From assembly GCF_023229695.1 (NCBI RefSeq), contig NZ_JALNYS010000010.1:1-64000 (forward strand): a stretch of 64,000 nucleotides of DNA. The letters are read 5' to 3'. This stretch comes from Sulfuricurvum sp. Lineage in GTDB: Bacteria; Campylobacterota; Campylobacteria; Campylobacterales; Sulfurimonadaceae. A model generated the notes under the pieces. It worked only from the letters and a program-made list of their open reading frames with translations, did not search any database and was not told where the DNA came from. Shown here in pieces: positions 32,778 through 42,207 of this stretch (the stretch's first letter is position 1; every line of letters starts with the position of its first letter). Both the position numbers and the translations under genes were made by a program.

Positions 32778-34694
32778 ATGCCCAATCGCTTAGCCCTTGA
32801 GGATTCCCCCTACCTGCAACAACACAAAGATAACCCTCTTGACTGGTACGGATGGTGTGACGAAGCCTTTGAAAGAGCTAAAAAGGAGCATAAAGCGATC
32901 TTTATCTCCATCGGATACAGCAGCTGCCATTGGTGTCATGTGATGGAGCATGAAGTGTTTGAGAATACCGAAATCGCCGCCTTTGTCAATCAGCATTTCA
33001 TCTGCATCAAAGTCGACCGCGAAGAGCGCCCCGATATCGACAAACACTATCAGGAGCTCCATATGCTCCTCAACCGCCGTTCAGGCGGATGGCCCCTCTC
33101 CATCTTTTGCACGCCGGAAAACAAACCCTTTTACGCCGCCACCTATATCCCCCCTTACAATCGAGACAAAAGCATGGGGTTCAGCGAACTGACGGCAATC
33201 ATTGCCGAGAAAGTGGCCCAAAAAGACGAAAAACTGTTTCAAAATGCCGACGAAATCAGTGGATTTCTCCGTCCGAAAAACGAGCCTGTGCAGGCAACCG
33301 CCCTAAACGATAAAATCATCACACAATTTTTATTGCAGGCTCAGCACAATTACGACAGCGATCACGGGGGATTTTCAAAAGCTCCGAAGTTTCCCCACAC
33401 TTCAACACTTGAAACCCTTATGACTTTGGATCGTTTGAGACCGAATACTACCATCCGCACCATCCTTACCCACACTCTGGATACAATGGCACTGGGGGGG
33501 ATGTACGATCTCGTTGACGGCGGATTTTGCCGATACGCTACCGACGAAGCGTGGCTGGTCCCCCATTTTGAAAAGATGGGATACGATAATGCTCTGTTGT
33601 GTGCACTCTATGCCAAAGCGGGACTCCTCTACGAGAATGAACACTATCTTCAAGTCGCACAGGAGAGCGCCGAGTTTATGCTTCGCTTTATGATGGAAGA
33701 TGACCTCTTTTACAGTGCGAGCGACGCCGACAGTGAGGGGAAAGAGGGGAAATATTTCGTCTACCGCTACGATGAGATAGTTCGGGCATTGGAACAATGC
33801 GGCGTATCCGACATTGACGAAGCGGCGAAGCATATCGGAGCTACGCCGGAAGGAAATTTCGAGGGGCACTGTATTCTCCGCCTCTCCTCACCCCAGCGTC
33901 CGGCATGGTTTGAAGCACTGAAAGAGGAGCTTCAAAAACTCCGGCTTGCACGTACCTATCCCTTTATCGACCGCAAAGTGATCACGGCATGGAATGCAAT
34001 GATGATCCGCGCCCTTTTAATCGTCGGAAAAGTGGCTCCGAAATATACAACCCAAGCCCTCAAAAGTCTCGATACCCTCCTCTCTACCATGGAAAAAAAC
34101 GGCGCACTACAACACTCTACCCTGATCCACAAAGCGCCTAAAATCGATGCTTTTTTAGAAGATTACGCCTACTTGTGCCAGAGCCTTATCGAAGCGTACC
34201 AATCCACCCTCGATGAGCGCTATCTAATCACGGTACAGCGTTATGCCCACAAAGCCCTCGAACACTTTTATGAGGAGGGGAAATGGTATTTCAGCCGGGG
34301 GGCATTTCCGACACTCGCCGAGTTCGATGACGGTACCTACCCCAGTGCATTGGCGGTAATGGTCGATGTACTGCTGAGTCTGGGAATGCTGATCGATCCG
34401 AAATACCGCCGTTTTGCATTCAAAACTCTCGAATATGCGTCGATCAAACTAATGAAAACCCCGATCTATTATCCGAAGCTCACCGAACAGGCAATCCGCT
34501 ATATCCATGAAGAGCGTCTGGTGAAAGGTTCAACCGAACAGCTCTCAGCGATTCAAAAACCGTTTTCCCATCCGTTTGTATTGCTCAAAAACGATGAAAC
34601 CGTAGAAGGATTTTTGATTTGCGGTGAAAATTCCTGTTATTCAACCACAAAGGATCCGATTCAACTTGACGAACTGATCCGCTCAACGATATAA
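32778..34694 (+). CDS. YyaL/SPATA20-type protein with DUF255 thioredoxin-like domain
   Basis: 638 residues starting at the ATG at 32778, 7 bases after GGAG; a TTG two codons earlier is in frame. The N-terminal DUF255 thioredoxin-like domain has 'NRLALEDSPYLQQHKDNPLD' (20 residues) and the redox motif SCHWCHVM (~54). The rest is an (alpha/alpha) barrel similar to N-acylglucosamine 2-epimerases, with 'KAPKFPH' and 'DADSEGKEGKYFVY'. The family is widespread and its biochemical role is uncertain. It is monocistronic and ends with a small hairpin. Confidence 0.9.
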   Translation: MPNRLALEDSPYLQQHKDNPLDWYGWCDEAFERAKKEHKAIFISIGYSSCHWCHVMEHEVFENTEIAAFVNQHFICIKVDREERPDIDKHYQELHMLLNRRSGGWPLSIFCTPENKPFYAATYIPPYNRDKSMGFSELTAIIAEKVAQKDEKLFQNADEISGFLRPKNEPVQATALNDKIITQFLLQAQHNYDSDHGGFSKAPKFPHTSTLETLMTLDRLRPNTTIRTILTHTLDTMALGGMYDLVDGGFCRYATDEAWLVPHFEKMGYDNALLCALYAKAGLLYENEHYLQVAQESAEFMLRFMMEDDLFYSASDADSEGKEGKYFVYRYDEIVRALEQCGVSDIDEAAKHIGATPEGNFEGHCILRLSSPQRPAWFEALKEELQKLRLARTYPFIDRKVITAWNAMMIRALLIVGKVAPKYTTQALKSLDTLLSTMEKNGALQHSTLIHKAPKIDAFLEDYAYLCQSLIEAYQSTLDERYLITVQRYAHKALEHFYEEGKWYFSRGAFPTLAEFDDGTYPSALAVMVDVLLSLGMLIDPKYRRFAFKTLEYASIKLMKTPIYYPKLTEQAIRYIHEERLVKGSTEQLSAIQKPFSHPFVLLKNDETVEGFLICGENSCYSTTKDPIQLDELIRSTI

Positions 34695-34851
34695 TAGAGT
34701 TCTTGCTGAACTCTACTTTTAAACGTGCTTTGAGCAAAACCCAAAGCACTACGCTAGCCGCTATGGCACTAAAGCTTGCCTCTTCGAGGCAGAAGACTTC
34801 TTGCAGAACAAGGTGATGCAAGAAGCCTAATGAAAAAAATAAGGAGTAAGT
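34695..34851 (+). promoter_or_regulatory. Hairpin-rich leader of ppk2
   Basis: Four consecutive stem-loops: TAGAGTTC/GAACTCTA (34695-34715, followed by CTTTT; possibly the upstream gene's terminator), GTGCTTTG/CAAAGCAC (34725-34749), TGCCTC-TTC-GAGGCA (34777-34791) and CTTCTTGCA/TGCAAGAAG (34797-34825). AAGGAG follows 6 bases before the ppk2 ATG. The density of perfect stems suggests a structured RNA leader. No known riboswitch class is recognised. Confidence 0.6.
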
Positions 34852-35799
34852 ATGGGTGCAAAAAGTTCTATGGCAAAATCCGAAATCATTGAAGTCGAAA
34901 AGATTGAAGAGGTTGTCCACGACGATCGTCGTAAATCAGCAGAAGAGAATCGGATAGAACAGCGAAAACATACCGGAAAAGAGGAGCGTCTTCCGATTTG
35001 GGTTAAAAAATCGGTGTTGGATTATGAAGCGGAGCTCAAAAAACTTCAGATTGAACTGCTTAAACTCCAGAATCATGTCAAAGAACAAGGGCTTAAAATT
35101 TTAATGATCTTCGAAGGGCGCGATGCCGCCGGCAAAGGGGGGACGATAAAGCGGATTACCGAGCACCTGAATCCCCGAGGTGCCCGTATTGTCGCACTGG
35201 AAAAACCTTCCGATGTTGAAAAAACGCAATGGTATTTTCAGCGCTATATTCAACATCTCCCCAGCGCCGGCGAAATCGTCTTCTTTGACCGCAGCTGGTA
35301 CAATCGCGCAGGTGTTGAACCGGTCATGGGATTTTGCAGTGACGAAGAGCACAAAGAATTTTTGAATCAGGTGGGCGAATTTGAACGGATGCTGGTTAAC
35401 TCAGGGATTATCTTATTTAAATTTTATTTTTCCGTTTCGAAAAATGAGCAGGCCAAACGGTTCAAAGAGCGAAAAACCGATCCGCTGAAACAATACAAAC
35501 TCTCCCCCGTCGATGCAAAATCCCAAGAGTTATGGGATCAATATACGGTTGCAAAACACTCCATGCTTCGCGCTTCCCACACCGGAAATGCCCCTTGGAT
35601 CATCATCCGTTCGGACAATAAAAAGAAAGCCCGAACCAACTGCATCAAACATATTTTGTCATGCGTTCAATACCCTTCACGAAGTCAACCGAATTTGCAA
35701 ACCTCTAAAAAGATTTTGATTTGGGGGGATGAGGAGATCAAGCGAATGGAATCGAGTATGTCACACAAAAAGAGTGAACATGTTAACGAGAGGGGTTAA
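34852..35799 (+). CDS. ppk2: Polyphosphate kinase 2
   Basis: 315 residues. PPK2 enzymes transfer phosphate between polyphosphate and nucleoside diphosphates. Visible motifs are Walker A (FEGRDAAGKGG, ~85), 'NPRGARIVALEKPSDVEKTQWYFQRY' and the Walker B/lid (FFDRSWYNRAGVEPVMGF). A charged N-terminal extension of ~45 residues precedes the core. The size fits the one-domain class I PPK2. It has a good AAGGAG and a remarkable hairpin-rich leader. The gene is convergent with thrC. Confidence 0.93.
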   Translation: MGAKSSMAKSEIIEVEKIEEVVHDDRRKSAEENRIEQRKHTGKEERLPIWVKKSVLDYEAELKKLQIELLKLQNHVKEQGLKILMIFEGRDAAGKGGTIKRITEHLNPRGARIVALEKPSDVEKTQWYFQRYIQHLPSAGEIVFFDRSWYNRAGVEPVMGFCSDEEHKEFLNQVGEFERMLVNSGIILFKFYFSVSKNEQAKRFKERKTDPLKQYKLSPVDAKSQELWDQYTVAKHSMLRASHTGNAPWIIIRSDNKKKARTNCIKHILSCVQYPSRSQPNLQTSKKILIWGDEEIKRMESSMSHKKSEHVNERG

Positions 35800-35813
35800 A
35801 CCCCACGGAGGAT

Positions 35814-37283
35814 TTAGAGAAATTTGAGAATCTCATTTTCGATATTCTCTTTTTCAATAACGCTCCCCTGGGTAACGGGTTTTGTAAACAAGCCGTTAAT
35901 CATCGGAGGGATCGAAATTTTTGCCGTCTCCGAAATCAATTTGAGCGCATCGATATCATGGATATCCGTTTCACCGGTCAGTGCATTGGCGATGGTGGGA
36001 GAAAACTTGGTCCACTCCGCCGTTGAATAGACGATTGTCTTAAGCGGTTGAGTCGCACAGCAATCATACGCTTTGAAACAGGTGGCGGTATGGGGGTCCA
36101 TCAGATAGCCGCTGTCAAATGCTTCTTTTATGTACCCTTTCCCCTCTGCACCGTTGCAGTAATCGGCAGAAAAGATCCCTTGAAGCTTCATGGTTTCATC
36201 ATCAGTGAGGGTATAAAAACGGTCATTTTCAAGTCCTTGCAGCAGCTCTTTTGTACGATCTGAGCCAAAGAAATCAAATAAAATACGCTCTACATTGCTC
36301 GAAATCAGAATATCCATTGCCGGTGAAGTCGTCGCTATCACTTTTTCACCGCGCAGATCGTAACGCCCTGTATTGATCAGACGGGTCAGGACGTTGTTTT
36401 CATTGGATGCAATGATGATTTTTTCAACCGGCAATCCCATTTTGTAGGCGTAATAGCCGCCCAAAGCATTTCCGAAATTTCCGCTTGGAACATCCAGATA
36501 AACTTTCTCACCCATCGTAATCACATTTTGCCGAACCAGTTCGAGATAGCTATGGATATGATAAATGATTTGAAAAATAATACGGCCGAAATTCACCGAG
36601 TTGGCCGCAGAAAGGGAGATTTTTTTTGCTCTCAGGGCATCTTTGAAGGGGGTGGAAGCCAGAAGACGTTTGAGAGCGCTTTGGGCATCGTCAAAATCCC
36701 CTTTGATCCCGATCACTTTGAGATTCGGTGCATCTTCCGTGACCATTTGTAAACGCTGTACATCAGAAGTACCGCCGTCAGGATACAAACATACGACACG
36801 GACATTCGGACGGTTTTTAAATGTCTCTAGAGCCGCAGGGCCGGTATCTCCGCTTGTTGCAGCGAGAATAAGATACTCTTCACCCCGTTTTTGGGCAATG
36901 GAAGAGAGGAGAATTCCAAAAGGCTGTAACGCCATGTCTTTAAATGCTCTCGTCGGCCCGTGATAAAGTTCGCTCACGTAGAGGTCATCGCGCACTTTGA
37001 CAACAGGGACCGGGTTAGAAGGGTCGTCAAACGTATCGTACAACGCCAATGCTTCATCGATGATCGAAGGGGCAATGTCAATTTCAAGGGTTGTCAAAAG
37101 ATCCTTTGCCAGCTCTTTGTACGAAGAGTCCCGATGTTTGGCAAGAAACGCCTCACCTAAATGAGGAAGCGTTTCAGGAACATACAATCCCCCAAACGAT
37201 GCGATCGGGCTCAAAATCGCCTCTGAAAAGGTGATCGCCTGTGGATGGATTCCGTCATTTCCGCGTGTTTCGATAAATTTCAT
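35814..37283 (-). CDS. thrC: Threonine synthase
   Basis: 489 residues. It converts O-phosphohomoserine to threonine using PLP. Landmarks are 'TRGNDG', 'YHGPTRAFKDMALQPFG' (Lys of AFKD binds PLP), 'ATSGDTGPAALE' and 'VPSGNFGNALGGYYAYKMGLP'. Length and N-terminus fit the long bacterial form. A TATAAT lies 27 bases before the start, with only a short leader and no strong ribosome-binding site. Confidence 0.95.
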   Translation of the reverse strand: MKFIETRGNDGIHPQAITFSEAILSPIASFGGLYVPETLPHLGEAFLAKHRDSSYKELAKDLLTTLEIDIAPSIIDEALALYDTFDDPSNPVPVVKVRDDLYVSELYHGPTRAFKDMALQPFGILLSSIAQKRGEEYLILAATSGDTGPAALETFKNRPNVRVVCLYPDGGTSDVQRLQMVTEDAPNLKVIGIKGDFDDAQSALKRLLASTPFKDALRAKKISLSAANSVNFGRIIFQIIYHIHSYLELVRQNVITMGEKVYLDVPSGNFGNALGGYYAYKMGLPVEKIIIASNENNVLTRLINTGRYDLRGEKVIATTSPAMDILISSNVERILFDFFGSDRTKELLQGLENDRFYTLTDDETMKLQGIFSADYCNGAEGKGYIKEAFDSGYLMDPHTATCFKAYDCCATQPLKTIVYSTAEWTKFSPTIANALTGETDIHDIDALKLISETAKISIPPMINGLFTKPVTQGSVIEKENIENEILKFL

Positions 37284-37309
37284 TGTGCCACTTTATAAAA
37301 TTTTTCGCA

Positions 37310-37315
37310 ATTATA
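37310..37315 (-). promoter_or_regulatory. Promoter -10 for thrC
   Basis: TATAAT on the minus strand, 26-32 bases before the thrC ATG. The rest of 37316-37455 is AT-rich and holds a perfect 14-bp palindrome (37429-37442) of unknown meaning. Confidence 0.5.
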
Positions 37316-37455
37316 ACAAAGGAGGGATCAGGGATGGCTTAGGAGTAAAATGATTTTGCCAAACGCTTTCCATTAATTTTATCCTGGGTTAGCGAAAAGG
37401 GGTTCATTGAGAGAAATTTTGAAAAGCTGTTAAAATTTTAACGATTGCACATGAG

Positions 37456-37542
37456 TGGTGCGGCCGAGAGGACTTGAACCTCCACAGCGTTTCCGCCACT
37501 AGAACCTGAATCTAGCGTGTCTACCAATTTCACCACGACCGC
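37456..37542 (-). tRNA. tRNA-Leu (anticodon CAG), CCA encoded
   Basis: Read on the minus strand: 7-bp acceptor stem GCGGTCG/CGGCCGC (one G-T pair), D-arm GTGGTGAAATTGGTAGAC, and anticodon stem CTAGA/TCTAG around loop TTCAGGT, giving CAG. A long class II variable arm (TGGCGGAAACGCTGT) follows, then T-arm GAGGTTCAAGTCCTC, discriminator A and an encoded CCA. Length 87. Confidence 0.96.
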
Positions 37543-37563
37543 ATTGTTGTAGAGAAGGGGGGA

Positions 37564-37569
37564 AGTATA
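37564..37569 (-). promoter_or_regulatory. Promoter -10 for tRNA-Leu
   Basis: TATACT on the minus strand, about 22 bases upstream of the mature tRNA 5' end, in the gap after argB. Confidence 0.45.
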
Positions 37570-37618
37570 GCCAACTTAGCCTTAATCCGGAGTTTTTCTC
37601 CCAAAAAGGAGAAAAAGT

Positions 37619-38476
37619 TTAGAGGACGATCTGGGTCCCTACCCCATCGGAGGTAAAAATTTCGAGTAAAATGGCATGCTCGATCCGTCCGTCGATGATG
37701 TGGGCTTTATTCACCCCTCCATCAACCGCTTCCAGACAGGCATCCACTTTCGGGACCATCCCGCCGCTAATCGTCCCGTCCCCTTTGAGCGCTTCAACCT
37801 CTCCTTCGGTAAGGGTCGAAAAAAGCTCTTTCTCTTTGTTCAATACACCCGGAGTGTCGGTCATAAAAATCACCTTGCACGCCCCGATCGCCGCAGCGAT
37901 CGCCGATGCGGCGAGGTCGGCATTGATGTTGTATCCCGGATGTCCGACAATCTCATCGGCTCCGATGGGGGCGATGACGGGGATAAACCCTTCGCGCAGA
38001 AGATTGTGGATCACATCGGCTTTAACGTCGGTGACCCGTCCGGTGAGGCCGAATTTTGCTTCATCTTTGGGCTTGGCTTTAAGAAAATGGGCATCTTTAC
38101 CGCTGATTCCGATCGCTTTGGCTCCGTAGGAATTGAGCAGCGAAGTGATCTCTTTGTTGATCTCTCCGCTGAGGACCATCTCGACGATCCGCATGACATC
38201 GGGGGTACTCACCCGTTCTCCGTCGATAAATTCGGTCGGAATTTTCAAATCCCCCAGCAGCTGGCTGATCCGATTTCCACCGCCGTGAACGATCACGACT
38301 TTCACCCCTACCAGATGGAGCAAAACGATATCCTGTGCAAACTTTGCTTTCAGATCATCGGAACTTTGTGCCGAACCGCCGTATTTGATGACCACAATCT
38401 CGTCTCGGAACTCTTTGATAAACGGCATTGCGTCCATCAGAGTTTTCACGGTTTCAATCTTTTTTATCATGTACAT
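37619..38476 (-). CDS. argB: Acetylglutamate kinase
   Basis: 285 residues. It phosphorylates N-acetylglutamate in arginine synthesis. Motifs of the amino acid kinase fold are visible: 'VVIKYGGSAQ', 'VVIVHGGGNRISQLL', 'GYNINADLAASAIAAAIGA' and 'TDTPGVLN'. Starts at 38476 (MYM) or 38470 (MIKK) are both possible. Either way the gene overlaps the end of lpxK by 17-23 bases. argD lies about 20 kb away at 58965. Confidence 0.95.
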   Translation of the reverse strand: MYMIKKIETVKTLMDAMPFIKEFRDEIVVIKYGGSAQSSDDLKAKFAQDIVLLHLVGVKVVIVHGGGNRISQLLGDLKIPTEFIDGERVSTPDVMRIVEMVLSGEINKEITSLLNSYGAKAIGISGKDAHFLKAKPKDEAKFGLTGRVTDVKADVIHNLLREGFIPVIAPIGADEIVGHPGYNINADLAASAIAAAIGACKVIFMTDTPGVLNKEKELFSTLTEGEVEALKGDGTISGGMVPKVDACLEAVDGGVNKAHIIDGRIEHAILLEIFTSDGVGTQIVL

Positions 38477-39401
38477 AATCCTTTACGGTAGTAATCAATG
38501 CTTCATCCAACTCTAAACTCAGGTCCATGAGCGAGAGGTTGAGATTAAAAGATGCCATTTTAACGAAGTCTTTCTGAGTTACCAAGAGGCTCATTGCTCC
38601 GGTACGCTTAATTATCGATTCCAACTCATCCCGGGTAAAAAAATGGTGATCTTCAAAATAGATTTTCTCTTCCACTTTAGGCAAATACGGATCAAGCCTC
38701 TCCGGCCGCGCAATGGCCGTAACCAAAACCATTTTTCCCGTTTCATTTTGGATTGTGACCCGACGTCTAAACGATCTCTCTTCTTTTATCCGGATGACCT
38801 TTTTTCCGTTCCAAAGGATCTCCCGATACGCTCCGCTGGGAAGACAAAAACGGTTTGGGGTTGCCACATCGATCACAATGTCGAGTTTCTCTATCCCGTG
38901 TTTTCCATATCCGTCATCCAGAAAAACCATCTCACATCCCATCGCTTTGGCTTGAGCAATCGCGAGTTCCCGTTTTTCGCTCACGATGACGACAGCGTGT
39001 TCAAGACTCTTAGCATAGAGCATCGCTTCATCGCCGCTCATCTCGATATCACGGACGATATCGCCATCTTTGACCACCACCATCCCACGACTTTTGCGGC
39101 CGTACCCGCGCAGTACAATTGCCGGTTTTACAAAGTGTTTGGCCAACTCGATGACCAGCGGGGTTTTTCCGCTTCCGCCGACCGTCAAATTGCCGATACT
39201 CACAACCGGAATTCCAAAAAACATCGGGCTAGCAAGACGGTAACGGATCAGTGCGATCAGACAATAGAGCCAACTAACGGGGAGAAGGAGAAAGGAGAGG
39301 ATTTTTTGGCTCAGCGAAGGGTGATACAAATACCCTTCACCCCACCGTACGAACAAGCGCTTCAAACGCGTGTAGATGCTACTTCCAAAATTGCGTCGCA
39401 A
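38454..39401 (-). CDS. lpxK: Tetraacyldisaccharide 4'-kinase
   Basis: 315 residues. It phosphorylates the lipid A disaccharide at the 4' position at the inner membrane. The P-loop 'SIGNLTVGGSGKTPLVIELAKH' begins near residue 63, an N-terminal membrane-associated helix (~30-50) precedes it, and 'DDGYGKHGIEKLDIVI' is the second family motif. The annotated start overlaps the upstream DegT-family gene by 40 bases; a downstream TTG could shorten it slightly. Confidence 0.93.
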   Translation of the reverse strand: MRRNFGSSIYTRLKRLFVRWGEGYLYHPSLSQKILSFLLLPVSWLYCLIALIRYRLASPMFFGIPVVSIGNLTVGGSGKTPLVIELAKHFVKPAIVLRGYGRKSRGMVVVKDGDIVRDIEMSGDEAMLYAKSLEHAVVIVSEKRELAIAQAKAMGCEMVFLDDGYGKHGIEKLDIVIDVATPNRFCLPSGAYREILWNGKKVIRIKEERSFRRRVTIQNETGKMVLVTAIARPERLDPYLPKVEEKIYFEDHHFFTRDELESIIKRTGAMSLLVTQKDFVKMASFNLNLSLMDLSLELDEALITTVKDYVHDKKD

Positions 39402-40480
39402 ATCTCTTCAACCTCATCATCGCTCAACGCGGCATAGTTGGGGATAGAGAGAACCTGCTGATAGCTGCGCAGTGCAATCGGAAAATCATTCACCCGTAAC
39501 GAATATTTGGCTTTGTAATAACTCAAAAGATGAAGCGGTATATAGTGTAATCCGGTTTGAATACCGCGCACAGCCAACTCACGTGCAAATGAATCGCGAT
39601 TTTTATCCACTTTTATAATATAGAGCGAATAGGAGTGATCTTGATCAACAGCAGGAAGCTTAATATGCGGTGCCCCTTCCAAACGCTCATTGAACCGTTC
39701 GGCGATCGCTTGCTGGCGCTCAATATTATCATCTTGTTTTTCGAGTTGAATGAAAATGGTTGCCGCATCAAGCGGGCTGATTGTGTATTGGCTTCCGATA
39801 TCGGTCACATCATAAATATAGCCTAACGATTCATCATCTACAGTCATCGCATGATGGCGCAGTAACCGCGCACGTTCGATAATCTCCTCATCATCGCTCA
39901 CCATCATCCCGCCGTTGCAGACATTACGGCGAAGATGGGGGCTGAAATCGAAACAGGTGATATCGGCCCCCGTAGAACCGATTTTTTGACCTTTGTACGT
40001 TGCCCCTAAAGCATCGGACGCATCTTCAATAATCTTAACGTCATATTTTCGGGCAATTTCATAGAGGCGATCGAGATCGACACTTTGTCCCGCAATATGC
40101 GATACGATTACCCCTTTAAGTTTTTTCGACTTATTGACTGCCAGATAGGCTTCAAGTTTATCCAGATCAATATTAAACGATTCGGCATTGATATCGATAA
40201 AAATCGGCTCGGCATCAAAATGACGGACCACTTCCGGTATCGAAGGGAAAGCGTTAATCGAACAGAGCACTTTATCCCCCCGCTTAAGATCGATGGCCAA
40301 CATGGCCAAATGAAGAGCAGCGGTACCGTGTGATGTTGCAAGGGCGTGAGACACACCGATATACGATTCAAATGCCGCTTCCAAATCGGCGATAATACCC
40401 GGAGCCTCTCCGTCAAAAACCTCATCGATTTTTTCTCTCTCGTCACCGCCTACTTCGACACGGTAAAATGGAATATTCAT
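39362..40480 (-). CDS. DegT/DnrJ/EryC1/StrS-family protein without the PLP lysine
   Basis: 372 residues of the sugar aminotransferase fold: 'HALATSHGTAALHLAMLAI', 'VSHIAGQSVDLDRLYEIARKYDVKIIEDASDALGATY' segments, and 'HYIPLHLLSYYK'. Members normally attach PLP through a Lys in 'FSFHPxKxxTxGEGG'. The same stretch here reads FDFSPHLRRNVCNGG, with Leu-Arg where Lys is expected. It may be a noncatalytic, dehydratase-like or sensory member. It is flanked by lpxK and nadE, so an envelope-sugar role is possible but unproven. Confidence 0.85.
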   Translation of the reverse strand: MNIPFYRVEVGGDEREKIDEVFDGEAPGIIADLEAAFESYIGVSHALATSHGTAALHLAMLAIDLKRGDKVLCSINAFPSIPEVVRHFDAEPIFIDINAESFNIDLDKLEAYLAVNKSKKLKGVIVSHIAGQSVDLDRLYEIARKYDVKIIEDASDALGATYKGQKIGSTGADITCFDFSPHLRRNVCNGGMMVSDDEEIIERARLLRHHAMTVDDESLGYIYDVTDIGSQYTISPLDAATIFIQLEKQDDNIERQQAIAERFNERLEGAPHIKLPAVDQDHSYSLYIIKVDKNRDSFARELAVRGIQTGLHYIPLHLLSYYKAKYSLRVNDFPIALRSYQQVLSIPNYAALSDDEVEEICDAILEVASTRV

Positions 40481-40495
40481 CTTATGCTCCTTTAT

Positions 40496-41296
40496 TTATA
40501 GGGTAATATCTCTGGGATAATTAAAATCATGGTTCACGGTACGTGAGGTTAGTTTAGCAATAACCGGCATTTTCCGTTTAAATTGATTTTTATAAATGCG
40601 TGTCACTATCATATCAATCAAATCGCTGTTTTCACCCTCATTGACCATATCTTCGTGTGTATGTCGCTCTTCAACGTAACGTTTTAGCACACGGTCCAAA
40701 TCGGCATACGGATAACCGATCTCCTCTTCATCGCTTTGTCCGGCCCATAAATCTGCCGAAGGGGGTTTTGCAATAATCGAATGGGGCACCTTTAAATACT
40801 CCGCAAGTTCAAACACTTCGGTTTTGTACAGATCGCCGATCGGATTGATCGCACTGGCCAAATCGCCGTAGAGCGTTCCATACCCAAGCATCAGTTCGCT
40901 TTTGTTGCTGGTCCCCAGTACCAAAGCCCCCTCACGCGCCGAGATATCGAACAGCGTCGCCATCCGAAGCCGCGCTGAGAGATTACCGACGCGAAGCGGC
41001 GTCATATCCGGATTTTCGTAAGCACGGAGCATCGGCTCGATCGTGTGCGTTTCACACCGTATCCCGAATGCATTGCACAATTCGTCCGCATCATCCAGAC
41101 TGTTTTGCGATGAGTAGTGCGAGGGCATCTTGAGACACAGCAAATCTTCACCGAATGCACGACTCGCCAATACGGCAACCACCGCCGAATCAAGCCCCCC
41201 GCTCAAACCGACGACCACTTTGTTCAACCCCGTCTTGCGAACCTCCTGGCTCAAAAATTCGGTCAGATATCGGCTAATCAATTCGTATTTGCTCAC
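40496..41296 (-). CDS. nadE: Ammonia-dependent NAD+ synthetase
   Basis: 266 residues. It amidates deamido-NAD using ATP. The PP-loop motif VVGLSGGLDSAVV lies near residue 26, with 'LGTSNKSELMLGYGTLYGDLASAINPIGDLYKTEV' features later. There is no N-terminal glutaminase domain, so ammonia rather than glutamine is the nitrogen source. It ends 15 bases before the DegT-family gene on the same strand. Confidence 0.95.
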   Translation of the reverse strand: MSKYELISRYLTEFLSQEVRKTGLNKVVVGLSGGLDSAVVAVLASRAFGEDLLCLKMPSHYSSQNSLDDADELCNAFGIRCETHTIEPMLRAYENPDMTPLRVGNLSARLRMATLFDISAREGALVLGTSNKSELMLGYGTLYGDLASAINPIGDLYKTEVFELAEYLKVPHSIIAKPPSADLWAGQSDEEEIGYPYADLDRVLKRYVEERHTHEDMVNEGENSDLIDMIVTRIYKNQFKRKMPVIAKLTSRTVNHDFNYPRDITL

Positions 41297-41355
41297 CCTG
41301 TAACCTTATCACTTTTTTAACATTTTGCATTATAACTAACTTTTGTAACTCAGCG

Positions 41356-42168
41356 TTAACATTTGGTTGGGGAAATTTTTTCCAGCTCATCTGGATCAAA
41401 TCCGGCCTGCCGTCTTGCTTCACAATTGATCGCAATTTTACGGGGAAAGCTTTGGGGATAATGGCGTTCGATAATCTCAAAATAGATCGACGGCTCTACG
41501 CCGGCACGTATGCACGCCTCCTGAAACCAGCGGTCCCCTTTTCGGACATGGTCCACCTCTTCTTCCAGAATAACGTGCAATGCCGCCACGATCTTTTGAA
41601 TCATCGGATCCGCTCTGTGAGAGTCGAGTTTGCGTAAGATCTGGGGGGTCGCATCCAATCCGTTTGCTTCGAGATAGCGCGGCACGACCGCCATCCGCTC
41701 TACCAAATCCAAGGTTCGCATCGAAGCTTCAAACAACGCATCGTGAACAAGATATTCGCCGTAACGGCTCCCCAATTCACGCAATAACCCTTCGATCATC
41801 TCAAAATGGCGTACTTCATCGTCGGCCACTTCCAGCCAATCGTTTTCAAACGATTCCCCGCACTCACGAAAGCGATAAAGCGCATCCAATGCCAGATCGA
41901 TCGCGCTGTATTCGATATGGGCAATCGCATGCAGCAACAGGGTTTGCCCCTTTGCCGTCCCCAGATTTGTCCGTCTTGGGACCTCCTTGGGATCAATAAC
42001 CGTACAAAACGGACGATACGAGGGGGCCGTAAAAACGGTTATCTTCGCATCCGGGCGACGAACAATTCGACCCTCCCGGTACGTTCGGTAGAACGCCCTG
42101 AAGAGGGCAATTTTTTGATCCGGCGCCGAAGCGGTTAAAATGGTTTCAAGGGTTGAGTAGAGTTCCAT
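41356..42168 (-). CDS. DUF455 ferritin-like protein
   Basis: 270 residues, helical. Candidate di-iron ligands are arranged as in ferritin-like/MiaE-type folds: 'HIEYSAIDLALDA', 'DDEVRHFEMIEGLL' and 'LEEEVDHVRKGDRWF'. DUF455 proteins are common, but their reaction is not established; a hydroxylase role has been suggested by fold. It is a single gene divergent from the metallo-beta-lactamase-fold gene. Confidence 0.85.
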   Translation of the reverse strand: MELYSTLETILTASAPDQKIALFRAFYRTYREGRIVRRPDAKITVFTAPSYRPFCTVIDPKEVPRRTNLGTAKGQTLLLHAIAHIEYSAIDLALDALYRFRECGESFENDWLEVADDEVRHFEMIEGLLRELGSRYGEYLVHDALFEASMRTLDLVERMAVVPRYLEANGLDATPQILRKLDSHRADPMIQKIVAALHVILEEEVDHVRKGDRWFQEACIRAGVEPSIYFEIIERHYPQSFPRKIAINCEARRQAGFDPDELEKISPTKC

Positions 42169-42207
42169 AGTGCTATTATGATAGAATTTTGCTAAAAAAG
42201 AGTCAAA

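Noticed and set aside
37429..37442. 14-bp palindrome GTTAAAATTTTAAC as terminator of tRNA-Leu
   Set aside because: It is a pure AT palindrome without loop or T tail; it could occur by chance in AT-rich DNA.
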